This document shows positions 34,881 through 44,491 of a stretch of 64,000 bases of DNA, piece by piece (within the stretch, counting starts at the first letter, position 1; every line of letters starts with the position of its first letter). Position numbers and translations under genes: made by a program. This stretch comes from Bacteroidota bacterium (lineage in GTDB: Bacteria > Bacteroidota > Bacteroidia > Bacteroidales > VadinHA17): NCBI GenBank assembly GCA_011049175.1, contig DSCJ01000038.1, positions 1-64,000 on the forward strand, read 5' to 3'. The notes below the pieces were generated by a model. The model was not told the DNA's origin. It searched no databases and was given only the letters and a program-made list of their open reading frames with translations.

Positions 34881-35873
34881 TCCACCGAATATCCCGGTTT
34901 TTCCTCTCAGGTACAATTCCGTTCCGGGTTCCGGTTCCACTCCTTCCTCCAGACCGTTCATTCTGTACAACCTTGAAAGCTTGATGCCGTAACGCTGCGA
35001 AATATCGTACATGGTTTCTCCCTCCTGTACCACATGCGTTTCATACCCTGCTTCCGCCCGGTTCCTTTTGGGCTGAAGGTAAACAATCTGTCCCGGCTCG
35101 GGCTCGGCCGTGCGTGAGGTTTCGTTGTACCGGTATATTTCCCAGGGCATCAGATCGAACTCCCGGGCCAGATCAGGATAGGTATCGCCTTCTTCTGCAA
35201 TAATATAATCAATCCGGTTATTCTTCCTGATTTCCCTCGACCGCAAATTAATCGTGAATTCGTACTGTTCATCTTCCGGTACTTCCTGCATAGACAGTTC
35301 CTGCCCCACCTGTCGGGAAGGTTCATCCCCTAGTGCCACCGAAATACCTTCGTCCAGCATATGCAAATTATTTTCTTCGATAATACGGATCAGCAATTCA
35401 TCATAATGCCTGTGTGTGGCATAACCCGCCTGTTTCAAGCCTTTTGCCCAGGCTTTGTAATCGCCGGCAGGCAGATCGAACAAAAAACGGTACCTCGATC
35501 CTGTTCTCAGAAAATCGGAATGGTCACGGTAAGATTCATACACCCTATTGTATTTCCTGAAACATTCATTCCTGGCATCGTCATCATGGTAAATTCTTCT
35601 TCCCTGCCAGTCTCTGTGGCATTTGATACCAAAATGATTATTGGCTTCGCGGGCCAGCCGGCTGTTCCCGTTATCCGACTCCAGCAGGGCCTGTGCCATG
35701 GTGATGCTGGCCGGAACGCCCGACCTTCTCATTTCTCTGATAGCCAAATCTTTATATTGTTCGATATAGGTTGTCCTGTCAATCGAAGGAGGTGTATGTA
35801 CTGCCCGCCGGGTACCTGAACATCCCGAGAGAATAGCCACCGGAACAAGCAGGAGGATGGTTCTTTTCATCAT
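34872..35873 (-). CDS. LysM lipoprotein with glucosaminidase domain
   Basis: A 333-aa exported peptidoglycan hydrolase. MMKRTILLLVPVAILSGC has a lipobox. The glucosaminidase domain (FlgJ/LytG type, about 35-175) contains MAQALLESDNGNSRLAREANNHFGIKC, including the catalytic Glu in ALLESDNG. Two LysM modules follow (about 215-260, IIAEEGDTYPDLAREFDL; and 275-320, HVVQEGETMYDISQRYGI), which bind glycan. It is likely anchored in the outer membrane's inner leaflet and trims peptidoglycan. A -7 box lies at 35885-35892. Confidence 0.92.
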   Translation of the reverse strand: MMKRTILLLVPVAILSGCSGTRRAVHTPPSIDRTTYIEQYKDLAIREMRRSGVPASITMAQALLESDNGNSRLAREANNHFGIKCHRDWQGRRIYHDDDARNECFRKYNRVYESYRDHSDFLRTGSRYRFLFDLPAGDYKAWAKGLKQAGYATHRHYDELLIRIIEENNLHMLDEGISVALGDEPSRQVGQELSMQEVPEDEQYEFTINLRSREIRKNNRIDYIIAEEGDTYPDLAREFDLMPWEIYRYNETSRTAEPEPGQIVYLQPKRNRAEAGYETHVVQEGETMYDISQRYGIKLSRLYRMNGLEEGVEPEPGTELYLRGKTGIFGGLF

Positions 35874-35884
35874 CAGTATTTAGG

Positions 35885-35892
35885 CAAATGTA
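35885..35892 (-). promoter_or_regulatory. -7 element for the LysM glucosaminidase gene
   Basis: On the minus strand TACATTTG, an exact TAnnTTTG match, ending 11 bases before the ATG at 35873. This implies a very short leader of a few bases. No -33 TTTG is clear. Confidence 0.5.
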
Positions 35893-35955
35893 AAAAAAAT
35901 GCTATTTTGTAGCGGATAAGCCGGTTATGAGTAATTAACATACTTGTAAACATTC

Positions 35956-36438
35956 ATGAAACGAAAGGAAATACGGTGTATTGTTCTGGAATATGACCGT
36001 CTGGAAGAGTTGCCGGAAGAAGACCGTCGCTTACTGGAACAAGCCCGCCAGGCCTCTGCCATGGCCTACGCCCCCTATTCCGGATTCAAAGTGGGTGCGG
36101 CACTTCTGCTGGAAAACGGAACCGTTATCACAGGAAATAACCAGGAAAACGCCGCCTTCCCGTCTGGCCTCTGTGCCGAACGGGTAGCCCTGTTCCACGC
36201 CGCAGCTCAGTACCCCGATATCCCCATACGTACCCTGGCCATTGTGGCCACCAGAAAAGGGGAATATACCTCCGAACCCGTTTCTCCGTGCGGATCGTGC
36301 CGGCAGGTTATGATCGAATCGGAAAGCCGGCAGAATAAACCCTTCCGTATCATACTTGGGGGAAAAGACCGGTTCCTTGTGGTGGATAAGGCTTCCGACC
36401 TGTTACCCATTCACTTCGATCACCGTTTTCTTAAATAA
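35956..36438 (+). CDS. cdd: Cytidine deaminase
   Basis: A 160-aa zinc-dependent enzyme converting cytidine and deoxycytidine to uridine forms. Family motifs are AYAPYSGFKVGAALLLENG, NQENAAFPSGLCAERVALFHAA (zinc Cys and catalytic Glu in CAE) and SPCGSCRQVMIE (two zinc cysteines in PCGSC). The N-terminal extension of about 20 residues (KRKEIRCIVLEYDRLEELPE) is common in Bacteroidota. It stands alone between divergent and convergent neighbours. Confidence 0.95.
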   Translation: MKRKEIRCIVLEYDRLEELPEEDRRLLEQARQASAMAYAPYSGFKVGAALLLENGTVITGNNQENAAFPSGLCAERVALFHAAAQYPDIPIRTLAIVATRKGEYTSEPVSPCGSCRQVMIESESRQNKPFRIILGGKDRFLVVDKASDLLPIHFDHRFLK

Positions 36439-36458
36439 ATCGTTTGCGATCAATGCTG

Positions 36459-37169
36459 TTACAGGAAACTCTGCCATATACTATCATCAGGAGGAGGAGC
36501 TTCCAGGTTCAGTACGGCATTTTTTACGGGATGCTGTAACGACAGTCGCCTCGCATGGAGGCTGATGTCCCCGCCCGGATTGCTTCCGGGATAACCGTAT
36601 TTCAGATCCCCCATTACGGGACATCCGATAGCGGCCAGTTGGGCACGGATCTGGTGATGCCTTCCTGTTTCCAGATCAATCTCAAGTAAAAAACACCTCT
36701 TCAGGTTTTTGACCAGGCGGTAATGCAGTATGGCCTCGCGGGAACCCGGCATGGGATGATCATAGGCTATCGATTTGTTCTGTTCCCGGTTTTTTATCAT
36801 GTAATGCCGCAGGGTTCCCTCCTCGGGCCTGGGAATATCTTTCACAATGGCCCAGTAGGTTTTCTTTACCTGCTTTTTACGGAACATTTCATTTACCCGG
36901 CTCAGGGCTTTGCCGGTTTTTGCCATAAGTACCACTCCGCTTACAGGGCGGTCGAGCCGGTGCGTCACACCCAGGAAAACATTTCCCGGCTTTTTGTATT
37001 TCTCCCGCAGGTACTCCCTTACCAGCTCAGCCAGTACCGGGTCTCCCGTCCTGTCACCCTGAACCAGCAGATTTACCGGTTTGTTAACAGCTATCAGATG
37101 ATTGTCCTCGTACAAAATACCGAAGGGAAGCGACAAATCACTGGACCTGGTTTCCGGAAGGAAAATCAA
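36459..37169 (-). CDS. RluA-family pseudouridine synthase
   Basis: A 236-aa RNA pseudouridine synthase. The catalytic motif is [17 protein letters not shown], with Asp in HRLDR; flanking family elements are [22 protein letters not shown] and [23 protein letters not shown]. There is no N-terminal S4 domain, so it is a short RluA/YhcT-like form, target site unknown. Its start overlaps the panB stop by 4 bp on the minus strand. Confidence 0.93.
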   Translation of the reverse strand: MIFLPETRSSDLSLPFGILYEDNHLIAVNKPVNLLVQGDRTGDPVLAELVREYLREKYKKPGNVFLGVTHRLDRPVSGVVLMAKTGKALSRVNEMFRKKQVKKTYWAIVKDIPRPEEGTLRHYMIKNREQNKSIAYDHPMPGSREAILHYRLVKNLKRCFLLEIDLETGRHHQIRAQLAAIGCPVMGDLKYGYPGSNPGGDISLHARRLSLQHPVKNAVLNLEAPPPDDSIWQSFL

Positions 37170-37984
37170 TACTGTTCTTTTTCATTGGGAAAATCCAGGG
37201 TCTTCACATCCTGAATATAACTCTGTACCGATCCTTTGATCTCCTGGTACAGATTGTGATACCGGCGCAGGAAGCGGGGAGAAAATTCCTGGGTTATTCC
37301 CAGCATATCGTGAAGAACCAGCACCTGCCCGTCAACTTTCGGGCCGGCACCGATACCGATCACCGGAATCTTAACCTCCGATGCCACCCTGCCGGCCAGG
37401 TTGGCCGGGATTTTTTCAAGGACCAGGGAAAACACCCCCGTTTCTTCCAGCAGAAAAGCATCCTGCAAAAGCTTCTCGGCCTCATCCTCTTCCGTAGCCC
37501 TCACCACGTAAGTTCCGAATTTATGGATACTCTGGGGGGTTAGCCCCAGGTGCCCCATCACCGGAATACCCGCCGATAAAATCCTTTCCACAGATTCCAC
37601 TACCTCACTGCCGCCTTCCAGCTTCACGGCATGGGCCCCTGTCTCTTTCATAATACGGATGGAAGATGCCAGGGCTTCCATGCTGTTTCCCTGGTAGGTG
37701 CCGAACGGCAGGTCGACCACCACCAGCGCACGTTTTACCGCCCTCACCACAGAAGCAGCATGATAGATCATCTCATTCAAGGTGATGGGCAACGTGGTCT
37801 CGTACCCGGCCATCACATTGGAAGCCGAATCACCCACCAGAATCACATCGATCCCGGCTTCATCCAGGATCCGGGCCATGGAATAATCATAGGCTGTTAG
37901 CATGGCGATCTTCTCACCCTGCATCTTCATGGCACTCAGTACATGAGTGGTCACTTTTTTAATTTTTTTCTGTGCGGGCATCAT
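37166..37984 (-). CDS. panB: 3-methyl-2-oxobutanoate hydroxymethyltransferase
   Basis: First committed step of pantothenate synthesis, methylene-THF-dependent, giving ketopantoate. It has 272 aa. Motifs are [36 protein letters not shown] (metal-binding Asp region), [19 protein letters not shown] and [20 protein letters not shown]. The start is at MMPAQKK (37984 or 37981). It is cotranscribed with the pseudouridine synthase gene through a 4-bp overlap. A -7 box lies at 38010-38017. Confidence 0.96.
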   Translation of the reverse strand: MMPAQKKIKKVTTHVLSAMKMQGEKIAMLTAYDYSMARILDEAGIDVILVGDSASNVMAGYETTLPITLNEMIYHAASVVRAVKRALVVVDLPFGTYQGNSMEALASSIRIMKETGAHAVKLEGGSEVVESVERILSAGIPVMGHLGLTPQSIHKFGTYVVRATEEDEAEKLLQDAFLLEETGVFSLVLEKIPANLAGRVASEVKIPVIGIGAGPKVDGQVLVLHDMLGITQEFSPRFLRRYHNLYQEIKGSVQSYIQDVKTLDFPNEKEQY

Positions 37985-38009
37985 ACAGACAAGCATTGGT
38001 GATACTGTT

Positions 38010-38017
38010 CAAAGCTA
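38010..38017 (-). promoter_or_regulatory. -7 element for panB-rluA
   Basis: On the minus strand TAGCTTTG, an exact TAnnTTTG match, about 26 bases upstream of the panB ATG. A TTG at 38036-38038 (18-base spacing) is a weak -33 candidate. Confidence 0.5.
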
Positions 38018-38225
38018 CAAATTTGTTGTTTCATACAACACAAAAAGCCCTAAAAACTGCCGGGCCAACATCCTGTCTTTTTGTCACACGTCACCCGTTT
38101 CTCATCCCGTTCATGAAAACCAGTGTGTCATAATTACATAAAAAACACCTCATTCCAGAATGGCATAATCATTGAACACTGCAACTGAAAATTATTGCTG
38201 TTGAAACCTTAAAAACTTTAATACA

Positions 38226-40136
38226 ATGGGTAAAATTATAGGAATAGATCTGGGTACCACCAACTCATGTGTTGCAGTGATGGAGGGAAACGAACCTGTC
38301 GTGATCCCCAACAGTGAAGGGAAACGTACAACCCCTTCCATGGTGGCATTTGTCGACGGGGGAGAACGGAAAGTAGGCGATCCCGCCAAACGCCAGGCCA
38401 TCACCAACCCGAAAAAAACCATATATTCCATCAAACGCTTCATGGGGGAAACTTTTGACAAGGTTCAGACTGAAGTGAAAAGGGTAACCTATGAAGTGGC
38501 AAAGGGAGACAACAATACCCCCCGCGTCAAGGTTGACGACAGAATGTATTCCCCCCAGGAAATATCGGCTATGATTCTTCAGAAAATGAAAAAAACGGCC
38601 GAAGATTACCTGGGACAGGAAGTCACAGAAGCCGTTATTACCGTTCCTGCTTATTTCAGCGATTCGCAGCGCCAGGCAACAAAAGAAGCCGGAGAAATTG
38701 CCGGATTGAAGGTGAAAAGGATCATCAACGAACCGACAGCTGCCTCGCTGGCATACGGACTGGACAAGAAAAGCAAAGACCTGAAAGTGGCCGTATTCGA
38801 CCTGGGTGGAGGAACATTCGATATTTCCATCCTGGAACTGGGCGACGGGGTGTTTGAAGTAAAATCGACCAACGGGAATACCCACCTGGGAGGCGATGAT
38901 TTCGACCAGAAGATCATCGACTGGCTGGCCGATGAATTCAAAAAAGAAGAAGGCGTGGACCTGAGAAAAGACCCCATGGCCCTGCAGCGTCTGAAAGAAG
39001 CTGCCGAAAAGGCCAAAATCGAACTCTCCAGTTCCACTTCCACTGAAATCAACCTGCCCTATATCATGCCGGTGGACGGGATTCCCAAACACCTGGTCAA
39101 AACACTAACCCGGTCACATTTCGAAAAACTGGTGGACGAACTGATACAGCAAACCATCGAACCGTGCAAAAAAGCATTGAAAGATGCCGGCCTGAGTGCT
39201 TCCGATATCGATGAAGTGCTGCTCGTGGGCGGATCTACCCGTATCCCGGCCATCCAGGAGGTGGTGGAAAAGTTCTTCGGAAAGAAACCCAGCAAGGGAG
39301 TGAACCCCGACGAAGTGGTGGCTATCGGGGCAGCCATCCAGGGCGGCGTGCTCACCGGCGAGGTGAAGGATGTCCTGCTGCTGGATGTTACCCCGCTCTC
39401 CCTGGGAATCGAAACCCTGGGAGGTGTAATGACCAAGCTGATCGAAGCCAATACCACCATCCCTACAAAGAAAACAGAAACCTTCACCACAGCAGCCGAT
39501 AATCAGCCTTCCGTGGAGATCCATGTGCTGCAGGGTGAAAGACCCATGGCTGCCGGAAATAAAACGATCGGACGTTTCCACCTCGACGGCATTCCCCCTG
39601 CTCCACGGGGCGTGCCGCAAATTGAAGTAACCTTCGATATCGATGCCAACGGGATACTGAATGTGTCGGCCCGGGATAAAGGTACCGGCAAAGAACAGAA
39701 GATCCGCATCGAGGCTTCTTCAGGACTCAGCGAAGAGGAAATCAAGAGAATGAAAGAGGAAGCCCAGAAATATGCCGATGAAGACAAGAAAGCCAAGGAA
39801 AAAGTAGACAAGCTCAATGCAGCTGACAGCCTGATATTCCAGACTGATAAACAGCTCAAGGAATACGGAGATAAGCTTCCTTCCGAGAAGAAAAGCGCTA
39901 TTGAAGCGGCTTTCACCAAACTGAAAGAAGCTTACGAGAAGAAAGACCTGGATGCCATAGACAAAGCTTCGGCTGAGCTGAATACCGCATGGCAGGCAGC
40001 TTCCGAAGACCTCTACAAGGCAAGCCAGGGAGCCGACGCCACATCACAGGAATCCGGGGGTGAAAAAACCGGGGAGAAAGGATCGAAAAAAGACGACGAA
40101 GAAGTGACCGATGTCGATTTCGAAGAAGTGAAATAA
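38226..40136 (+). CDS. dnaK: Chaperone DnaK (Hsp70)
   Basis: A 636-aa ATP-driven chaperone. The nucleotide-binding domain begins [16 protein letters not shown], with [22 protein letters not shown] and [12 protein letters not shown]. The substrate-binding domain has [16 protein letters not shown], and the protein ends in the acidic [12 protein letters not shown] tail that recruits co-chaperones. Length is usual. dnaJ and grpE are not adjacent. The 229-bp upstream region shows no clear TAnnTTTG box and no CIRCE-type inverted repeat, so its heat-shock control is not visible here. Confidence 0.98.
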   Translation: MGKIIGIDLGTTNSCVAVMEGNEPVVIPNSEGKRTTPSMVAFVDGGERKVGDPAKRQAITNPKKTIYSIKRFMGETFDKVQTEVKRVTYEVAKGDNNTPRVKVDDRMYSPQEISAMILQKMKKTAEDYLGQEVTEAVITVPAYFSDSQRQATKEAGEIAGLKVKRIINEPTAASLAYGLDKKSKDLKVAVFDLGGGTFDISILELGDGVFEVKSTNGNTHLGGDDFDQKIIDWLADEFKKEEGVDLRKDPMALQRLKEAAEKAKIELSSSTSTEINLPYIMPVDGIPKHLVKTLTRSHFEKLVDELIQQTIEPCKKALKDAGLSASDIDEVLLVGGSTRIPAIQEVVEKFFGKKPSKGVNPDEVVAIGAAIQGGVLTGEVKDVLLLDVTPLSLGIETLGGVMTKLIEANTTIPTKKTETFTTAADNQPSVEIHVLQGERPMAAGNKTIGRFHLDGIPPAPRGVPQIEVTFDIDANGILNVSARDKGTGKEQKIRIEASSGLSEEEIKRMKEEAQKYADEDKKAKEKVDKLNAADSLIFQTDKQLKEYGDKLPSEKKSAIEAAFTKLKEAYEKKDLDAIDKASAELNTAWQAASEDLYKASQGADATSQESGGEKTGEKGSKKDDEEVTDVDFEEVK

Positions 40137-40150
40137 ATGATGCCGGAAAA

Positions 40151-40185
40151 AAAGAGGCTGATGAAAAATTCAGCCTCTTTTTTTT
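40151..40185 (+). terminator. Intrinsic terminator of dnaK
   Basis: Stem AAAGAGGCTGA (40151-40161) with TCAGCCTCTTT (40170-40180), eight-base loop, then five more T to 40185. It is 15 bp after the dnaK stop. Confidence 0.9.
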
Positions 40186-40264
40186 GTCCGGCAGGCTGCC
40201 AGCCGGAAGACCACGGAAATAAATTAATGCCTATATTCGTTCATAGAAAAAACATCCCCATTGC

Positions 40265-41065
40265 ATGGCTGCCAATAAATACCTTCCCTTTATCGTCCTC
40301 CTTTTCCCCGCTATTCTGCAGGGCCAGTCATTTACGCGAAACGACACAGTTTTCAACCAGACCGGGCCCGGCGGGATGAAACAGGGTTACTGGGAAAAAA
40401 AATACCCAACCGGAACCATAGAATATAGAGGGTATTTTGTGGATGACCAACCTGTGGGCGAATTTATCCGCTATCACGAAAACGGCCATGTCAAAGCCAG
40501 AATGTTCTTTCCTGGGAAAAACGGTGTTTCCTATGCCCGGCTGTATTACGGCGACGGAACCCTTGCCGGGGAAGGAAAATATACCGGTACCCGGAAAGAC
40601 AGCACCTGGAAATATTATTCCTATTACGGCGGGCACCTTTCCTATATGGAAAATTATCTGAACGGGAAAAAAGAAGGAATTTCCCTGAAATATTATCCTG
40701 ACGGATCGGTGGGTGAAAAACTGGAATGGAAAAACGATCAGCGACACGGATTGTGGGAACAATACTATATCGACGGAACCCTGCTTCTTCAATCTTCTTA
40801 TGTGAACGACAGGCTGAACGGACCCTATACCATCTGGCATAAGAACGGAGCAAAGGCCATTTCCGGGAACTACCGGATGGATGTACGGGAAGGCGACTGG
40901 GAATATTATGATGAGGAAGGAAACCTGAAGGTTACCATCACTTACCGTAACGGGGTCCCTCTGAATCAGGACCAGTTGTTGCAGCAGGAACTGGAATTCC
41001 TGAACCGGCTGGAACAGAACAAAGGAAAATTTACCGAACCTGAAATAGAAGACCTGATCAGGTAA
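40265..41065 (+). CDS. MORN-repeat (YwqK-like) exported protein
   Basis: A 266-aa protein with a signal peptide (YLPFIVLLFPAILQGQ) followed by at least six MORN_2/YwqK-type units, for instance KQGYWEKKYPTGTIEYRGYFVDDQPVGEFIRYHENG, KKEGISLKYYPDGS, RHGLWEQYYIDGT and REGDWEYYDEEGN. Such repeats form beta-hairpin rods and probably mediate binding at the cell surface or periplasm. It lies 11 bp upstream of the T9SS subtilase and may be cotranscribed. The name antitoxin, used for some YwqK homologues, has no support here because no partner toxin is present. Confidence 0.82.
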   Translation: MAANKYLPFIVLLFPAILQGQSFTRNDTVFNQTGPGGMKQGYWEKKYPTGTIEYRGYFVDDQPVGEFIRYHENGHVKARMFFPGKNGVSYARLYYGDGTLAGEGKYTGTRKDSTWKYYSYYGGHLSYMENYLNGKKEGISLKYYPDGSVGEKLEWKNDQRHGLWEQYYIDGTLLLQSSYVNDRLNGPYTIWHKNGAKAISGNYRMDVREGDWEYYDEEGNLKVTITYRNGVPLNQDQLLQQELEFLNRLEQNKGKFTEPEIEDLIR

Positions 41066-41076
41066 TAATCCGGAAT

Positions 41077-42810
41077 ATGCCGGCATATACCATATCCACC
41101 ATTTACTCCGCGTTTACAGGCCTTCTGCATATATTCCCACGCCCTTCCCTCACATTCACTCTACTGGCCGGATGGACCTTTTGCTCCCTGTTTTCCGTTC
41201 TTGCCCAGCCGGCCGAAGATGTCTACCGCATCAGTTTTACCGGAAAAACAGGTACTCCGTTCACTCTCTCATCTCCTGAAAATTATCTTTCCCCCGCTGC
41301 CATCCAAAGGCGGCAGCAACAGGGCATTGCGGTCGATTCGCTCGATCTGCCTGTAAATCCTGCCTATGCCGATTCTCTTTCCCGCATGGGCTTCAGGATC
41401 CTGTCCCGTTCCCGCTGGATGAACAGTCTGGTGGCCCTGTCTGCCAACCCAATGGCAGCCGAAACTGCCAGCACCATTTCCTTCGTAAGGGAGGTGGAAA
41501 AAATTAGTTCGGGTCCGGAAAAGAAAAAGAAAAAGGAAAAATGGCTCCTGCCCACCGCACCGGCAGAAAGCACCCTGCCCGTATCGGAATACGGATACAC
41601 GGAAATCCAGACCCTTATGCTCAGGGGTAACTTCCTGCACGGCATGGGTTACAGGGGACAGGGAATGACCATCGCGGTGATCGACGGAGGGTTTACCGGC
41701 ACAGATACCTACCATTTCTTTTCCGGTACCGATATCCGCGGAACACGGAATTTCCTGCAGCCGGAAGAAGATGTTTACAGATACCATTCCCATGGCATGC
41801 AGGTATTGTCAGTGATGGCTGCCAACCGGCAGGGAATACTCACGGGAACTGCCCCTTTGGCTTCATACTGGCTGATGGTATCAGAAAATACGGATTCGGA
41901 ATCCCCACTGGAGGAGGAACTGTGGATATCGGCGGCAGAGCTTGCCGACAGCGCCGGAGCCCATATCATCAACACCTCCCTGGGATACAGCACCTTTGAC
42001 GATCCTGCCATGAACCACCTGCCGGAGGAAATGGACGGAAATACCACACGCATTTCCAGAGCGGCCGATATAGCCGCATCCAGGGGAATGGTGCTGATAA
42101 CCAGTGCCGGCAATGAAGGAAACAACCCATGGAGAGTGATTACGGCTCCCTCCGATGCCGGTTCCACACTGGCAGTAGGAGCGGTGGACCGGAACGGGAT
42201 ACGGACTGAATTCAGTTCGGTGGGATGGTCCATCCCCGGAAAAACCAAACCCGATATCATGGCCATGGGAGAAGAAGTGGCCCAGGTCATCCCGGGGGGA
42301 TTCCCGGGAACGGCCAACGGCACCTCGTTCGCTGCCCCTCTCATTGCCGGTCTGGCCGCCTGCCTGTGGCAGGCTCACTCCGAATCAACCGCCATGGATA
42401 TCCTCGAAGCCATACGTCAGAGCGGTCACATGGCACACAACCCCGATTCCCTGTATGGTTACGGGATTCCCGATTTCGAACTGGCTCATCTGATCCTCTC
42501 GGGAATTTACCAGGCCAATCCACAAAGAAAGAACACCTGCCGGGTGTATCCCAATCCCTTCCACGATTCATTCACTATCAGACTGTTCAATGAGAGCGGA
42601 GAACTCATCAGCCAGCACGGCGAGCGCATTTTGATCAGGATATTCAGCCATACCGGTCAAATGCTGTGGACGCATGAAATCATTACCGGCGGATCTCCCC
42701 TGCCGCTTTTAAGGATCTCCGTTCCCGGAAATCTGCGGGCAGGCCTGTATATCCTGGAAATAAGCTCCTCCCGCAGCAGCTCTCATGCCCGTATCGTTAA
42801 AAAAGATTAA
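41077..42810 (+). CDS. Subtilisin-like S8 peptidase with T9SS sorting domain
   Basis: A 577-aa secreted serine protease. It has a signal region (LTFTLLAGWTFCSLFSVLAQ), a propeptide (about 45-145), a lysine-rich linker (GPEKKKKKEKW near 150), the S8 catalytic domain and a C-terminal type A sorting domain (about 495-577, VYPNPFHDSFTIRL ... GLYILEI). The triad is D203 (AVIDGG), H239 (HSHGMQ) and S417 (NGTSFAAP); the oxyanion Asn region is SAGNEGNN. The C-terminal domain shows that this organism has a type IX secretion system, encoded elsewhere. The substrate is unknown. Confidence 0.92.
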   Translation: MPAYTISTIYSAFTGLLHIFPRPSLTFTLLAGWTFCSLFSVLAQPAEDVYRISFTGKTGTPFTLSSPENYLSPAAIQRRQQQGIAVDSLDLPVNPAYADSLSRMGFRILSRSRWMNSLVALSANPMAAETASTISFVREVEKISSGPEKKKKKEKWLLPTAPAESTLPVSEYGYTEIQTLMLRGNFLHGMGYRGQGMTIAVIDGGFTGTDTYHFFSGTDIRGTRNFLQPEEDVYRYHSHGMQVLSVMAANRQGILTGTAPLASYWLMVSENTDSESPLEEELWISAAELADSAGAHIINTSLGYSTFDDPAMNHLPEEMDGNTTRISRAADIAASRGMVLITSAGNEGNNPWRVITAPSDAGSTLAVGAVDRNGIRTEFSSVGWSIPGKTKPDIMAMGEEVAQVIPGGFPGTANGTSFAAPLIAGLAACLWQAHSESTAMDILEAIRQSGHMAHNPDSLYGYGIPDFELAHLILSGIYQANPQRKNTCRVYPNPFHDSFTIRLFNESGELISQHGERILIRIFSHTGQMLWTHEIITGGSPLPLLRISVPGNLRAGLYILEISSSRSSSHARIVKKD

Positions 42811-42819
42811 TTTTACTCC

Positions 42820-44268
42820 ATGCAACAGGAAAAGGTCACACTCAGGGAGCTGAACCTGCGCATTCAGCAGGTTATCAAAACCGGATTGCCCGAACCGGTA
42901 TGGGTGGTGGCCGAGATCAGTGAAATCAAAATCCATTCCGCAGGACACTGTTACCTGGAACTGGTAGAGAAATCGGAAGAGGAAGAAGGACCTGTAGCCC
43001 GGGCACGGGGCATTATCTGGGCCTTTGTGTTCAGGATGCTGAAACCCTATTTCGAAACCACTACCCGACAGGTGCTGAGAGAGGGACTCAAAGTGCTGAT
43101 CAAAGCAACGGTAGAGTTTCATGAATTATACGGTCTTTCCCTGAATATCACCGATATCGATCCGGGATATACCATGGGCGACCTTGCCCTGCGGAAAGCG
43201 GAAACCCTGCGCCGCCTGGAGCAGGAAGGAGTGATCAACATGAACCGGGAACTGGAGCTTCCCCCCGTACCCCAGCGGATTGCGGTTATTTCGTCTGAAC
43301 AGGCAGCCGGATTGCAGGATTTTCTTGACCAGCTGCATCACAATCCACGGGGATATGTTTTTTATACCCGGATCTTCCCGGCCCTGATGCAGGGCAGGGA
43401 AGCAGAAAACACCATCATTCATGCCTTCAACAGAATATTCCGGTACGAAGAATTCTTTGATGTCGTGATCCTGATACGGGGAGGAGGATCACAGGCTGAC
43501 CTGGCCTGCTTCAACAATTACCGGCTGGCTTACCACATAGCCCAGTTCCCCCTGCCGGTCATTACCGGTATCGGACACGAGAAAGATGAATCGGTAGCCG
43601 ATATGGTGGCCCATACCGCCCTGAAAACCCCTACGGCAGTAGCCGAATTTCTGGTCGACCGGGTTTCTGCCTTCGATGAACACCTTTCCAGGCAGGCCAG
43701 CCTGGTTTCGGAAGGGGTCATGTCCATTCTGCAGTCTGAAAAACAGAAGATCGACCGGATCACCAGGATATTTTCCCCCCTGGTGATGCATGTACTAAAC
43801 CGAAGAAAACACAGCCTGGCCCGTTCGGTACAGACCCTGCAATCGGCCGCCAGAAAACTGCTGACAGGCAAACATCATGCCCTGAAGGATATACGCTCCC
43901 GGTCGGCACATCAATTCCGGCTGTTGTTCCGTACCGAAAGGGAACGAGCCGCCAAACTGACCTGGCAAACCGTACATTCGGGAAGGCAGTTTATTAGAAA
44001 TGCCGCCATGCGACTGGAAATATTTGAAAAAACAAACCGGCTGACCGACCCTGCCCGGATCCTCGGAAAGGGTTTTTCCATCACCTATCACGAGGGCAGG
44101 GTGGTAAGGGACAGTCAAATCCTGTCGGAAGGACAGAGCATACAGACCCGTCTGTTCAGGGGAACCGTATCGAGCAGGGTGGAAAGAACCGGTGGCGGTG
44201 AACCGGGGAACACCCCCGGAGGTGATCACCAGAAAGATAAAACACAACATAAAAACAAAACAAAATGA
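42820..44268 (+). CDS. xseA: Exodeoxyribonuclease VII large subunit
   Basis: Catalytic subunit of the ATP-independent exonuclease that degrades single-stranded DNA; 482 aa. It has an N-terminal OB fold (LRELNLRIQQVIKTGLPEPVWVVAEISEIKIHSAGHCYLEL), the core with IAVISSEQAAGLQDFLDQL, RGGGSQADLACFNNYRLA and GIGHEKDESVADMVAHTALKTPTAVAEFL, then coiled-coil arms and a C-terminal ILGKGFSITYHEGRVVRD. The end overlaps xseB by 4 bp, matching the fixed partnership of the subunits. Confidence 0.96.
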   Translation: MQQEKVTLRELNLRIQQVIKTGLPEPVWVVAEISEIKIHSAGHCYLELVEKSEEEEGPVARARGIIWAFVFRMLKPYFETTTRQVLREGLKVLIKATVEFHELYGLSLNITDIDPGYTMGDLALRKAETLRRLEQEGVINMNRELELPPVPQRIAVISSEQAAGLQDFLDQLHHNPRGYVFYTRIFPALMQGREAENTIIHAFNRIFRYEEFFDVVILIRGGGSQADLACFNNYRLAYHIAQFPLPVITGIGHEKDESVADMVAHTALKTPTAVAEFLVDRVSAFDEHLSRQASLVSEGVMSILQSEKQKIDRITRIFSPLVMHVLNRRKHSLARSVQTLQSAARKLLTGKHHALKDIRSRSAHQFRLLFRTERERAAKLTWQTVHSGRQFIRNAAMRLEIFEKTNRLTDPARILGKGFSITYHEGRVVRDSQILSEGQSIQTRLFRGTVSSRVERTGGGEPGNTPGGDHQKDKTQHKNKTK

Positions 44269-44477
44269 CCGCGAGGAAAGAAATAAGCTATTCCGAGGCC
44301 ATCGGTGAGATCGAGGAAATACTTACCCGGATCGAAAATGAAGAACTGGATGTGGACGAGCTCAGCCTGAAGGTAAAACGTGTGGCCTCACTCATCAGAA
44401 TATGCCGTGACAAACTCGGCAAAACGGAAGCAGAGGTAGATAAGATCCTGAAGGAAATGGACGAAGACACCGAATGA
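44265..44477 (+). CDS. xseB: Exodeoxyribonuclease VII small subunit
   Basis: A 70-aa partner of XseA. SYSEAIGEIEEILTRIENEELDVDELSLKVKRVASLIRICRDKLGKTEAEVDKIL is the usual two-helix XseB sequence. It starts within the last codons of xseA (4-bp overlap). Confidence 0.95.
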   Translation: MTARKEISYSEAIGEIEEILTRIENEELDVDELSLKVKRVASLIRICRDKLGKTEAEVDKILKEMDEDTE

Positions 44478-44491
44478 ACCGGTCGCACTGT

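Noticed and set aside
37997-38225. CIRCE or other heat-shock operator upstream of dnaK
   Set aside because: No inverted repeat of the CIRCE form and no TAnnTTTG box was seen in this stretch.
40265-41065. Toxin-antitoxin antitoxin (YwqK name)
   Set aside because: The family label is historical; there is no toxin gene nearby and the protein has a signal peptide and MORN repeats.
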